Positions 23,039-23,134 of a DNA stretch of 23,134 bases are shown here, in pieces. The notes under the pieces are model-generated. The model had not been told where the DNA came from. It did no database searches and worked only from the letters and a program-made list of their open reading frames with translations. The DNA is from JAFAXD01 sp035472475. Its GTDB lineage: Bacteria > Pseudomonadota > Alphaproteobacteria > Rhizobiales > Xanthobacteraceae. A program made the translations under genes and the position numbers. Each line of letters begins with the position of its first letter. Within the stretch, counting starts at the first letter, position 1. The stretch lies in the NCBI GenBank assembly GCA_035472475.1, contig DATIPA010000195.1, forward strand, positions 1-23,134. The letters are read 5' to 3'.

Positions 23039-23134
23039 ATGCCGCGCCTCGCCGCCGTCGCCGACTACATCGACCGCATCATCGCCGCCATTGGGCGTAT
23101 CGCCGCTTGGGCTGTGCTCGTCGTCGTGCTGGTC
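23039..23134 (+). CDS. Probable TRAP transporter small permease, N-terminus (runs off the window)
   Basis: Thirty-two codons from ATG 23039 without a stop. The short amphipathic lead with a Asp-Arg-Ile-x-x-Ala-Ile-Gly-Arg pattern (DYIDRIIAAIGRIAAW), followed by the start of a hydrophobic helix, is the usual opening of DctQ-type small subunits of TRAP carboxylate transporters. Only the first helix is visible, so another small membrane protein is possible. Confidence 0.5.
   Translation, partial: MPRLAAVADYIDRIIAAIGRIAAWAVLVVVLV

Noticed and set aside
1..23134. Mobile elements, prophage genes or CRISPR array
   Set aside because: No transposase, integrase, phage structural gene or regularly spaced identical repeats were seen. 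The only repeats are short palindromic intergenic elements and the TPR-coding array at about 1620-2340.

Overview
The window looks like a chromosomal segment of a high-GC alphaproteobacterium, probably order Hyphomicrobiales near Bradyrhizobium, Rhodopseudomonas or Xanthobacteraceae. This rests on the dense high-GC coding, an ornithine decarboxylase - GNAT - homospermidine synthase cluster, a Zur-type operator before a zinc ABC importer, and palindromic intergenic repeats of a kind I associate with that order. I see no transposase, integrase, CRISPR array, rRNA or convincing tRNA. This appears to be core or ordinary accessory chromosome rather than a genomic island.

Layout. (a) 1-1366, minus strand: start of an ABC permease and its upstream NMT1/THI5-like substrate-binding protein. 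(b) 1491-3701: TPR plus SPINDLY-type O-GlcNAc transferase homologue, convergent with a RimI-like acetyltransferase (3708-4205). (c) 4302-6995: promoter with a Zur-like operator, a 49-residue His-rich membrane micro-protein, then ATPase, permease and binding protein of a zinc importer. Palindromic repeats follow. (d) 7131-9526: a glutathione transferase-like gene, then a cobalt-type nitrile hydratase operon (alpha, beta, accessory protein) with overlapping ATGA junctions. (e) 9563-10453: a 3-hydroxyisobutyrate dehydrogenase-family enzyme, divergent from an orphan pstS (10724-11785). (f) 11812-15490, minus strand: an M3 peptidyl-dipeptidase followed by a gamma-glutamyltransferase-family enzyme. 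(g) 15586-15846: a small two-helix membrane protein. (h) 15975-19703: promoter, a roughly 400-nt structured leader (candidate speF RNA), ornithine decarboxylase, GNAT acetyltransferase and homospermidine synthase. (i) 19728-19811: nested palindromes. (j) 19964-20872: secreted alpha/beta-hydrolase-like protein with a C-terminal LysM-like segment. (k) 20901-22971, minus strand: a COG0523 metal-chaperone GTPase with a His-rich loop, followed by a WD40-like propeller protein. (l) 23039-end: start of a probable TRAP small permease.

Two themes link the genes. The first is zinc handling: a Zur-controlled importer with a His-rich micro-protein, and separately a COG0523 GTPase paired with a propeller protein. 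The second is polyamine synthesis: ornithine to putrescine to homospermidine, with a long structured 5' leader and a terminator-like hairpin inside the cluster. Nothing here is provably a wholly new system. The best leads are the polyamine leader and interleaved acetyltransferase, the His-rich micro-protein of the zinc operon, the GTPase/propeller pair, and the secreted hydrolase-LysM protein.
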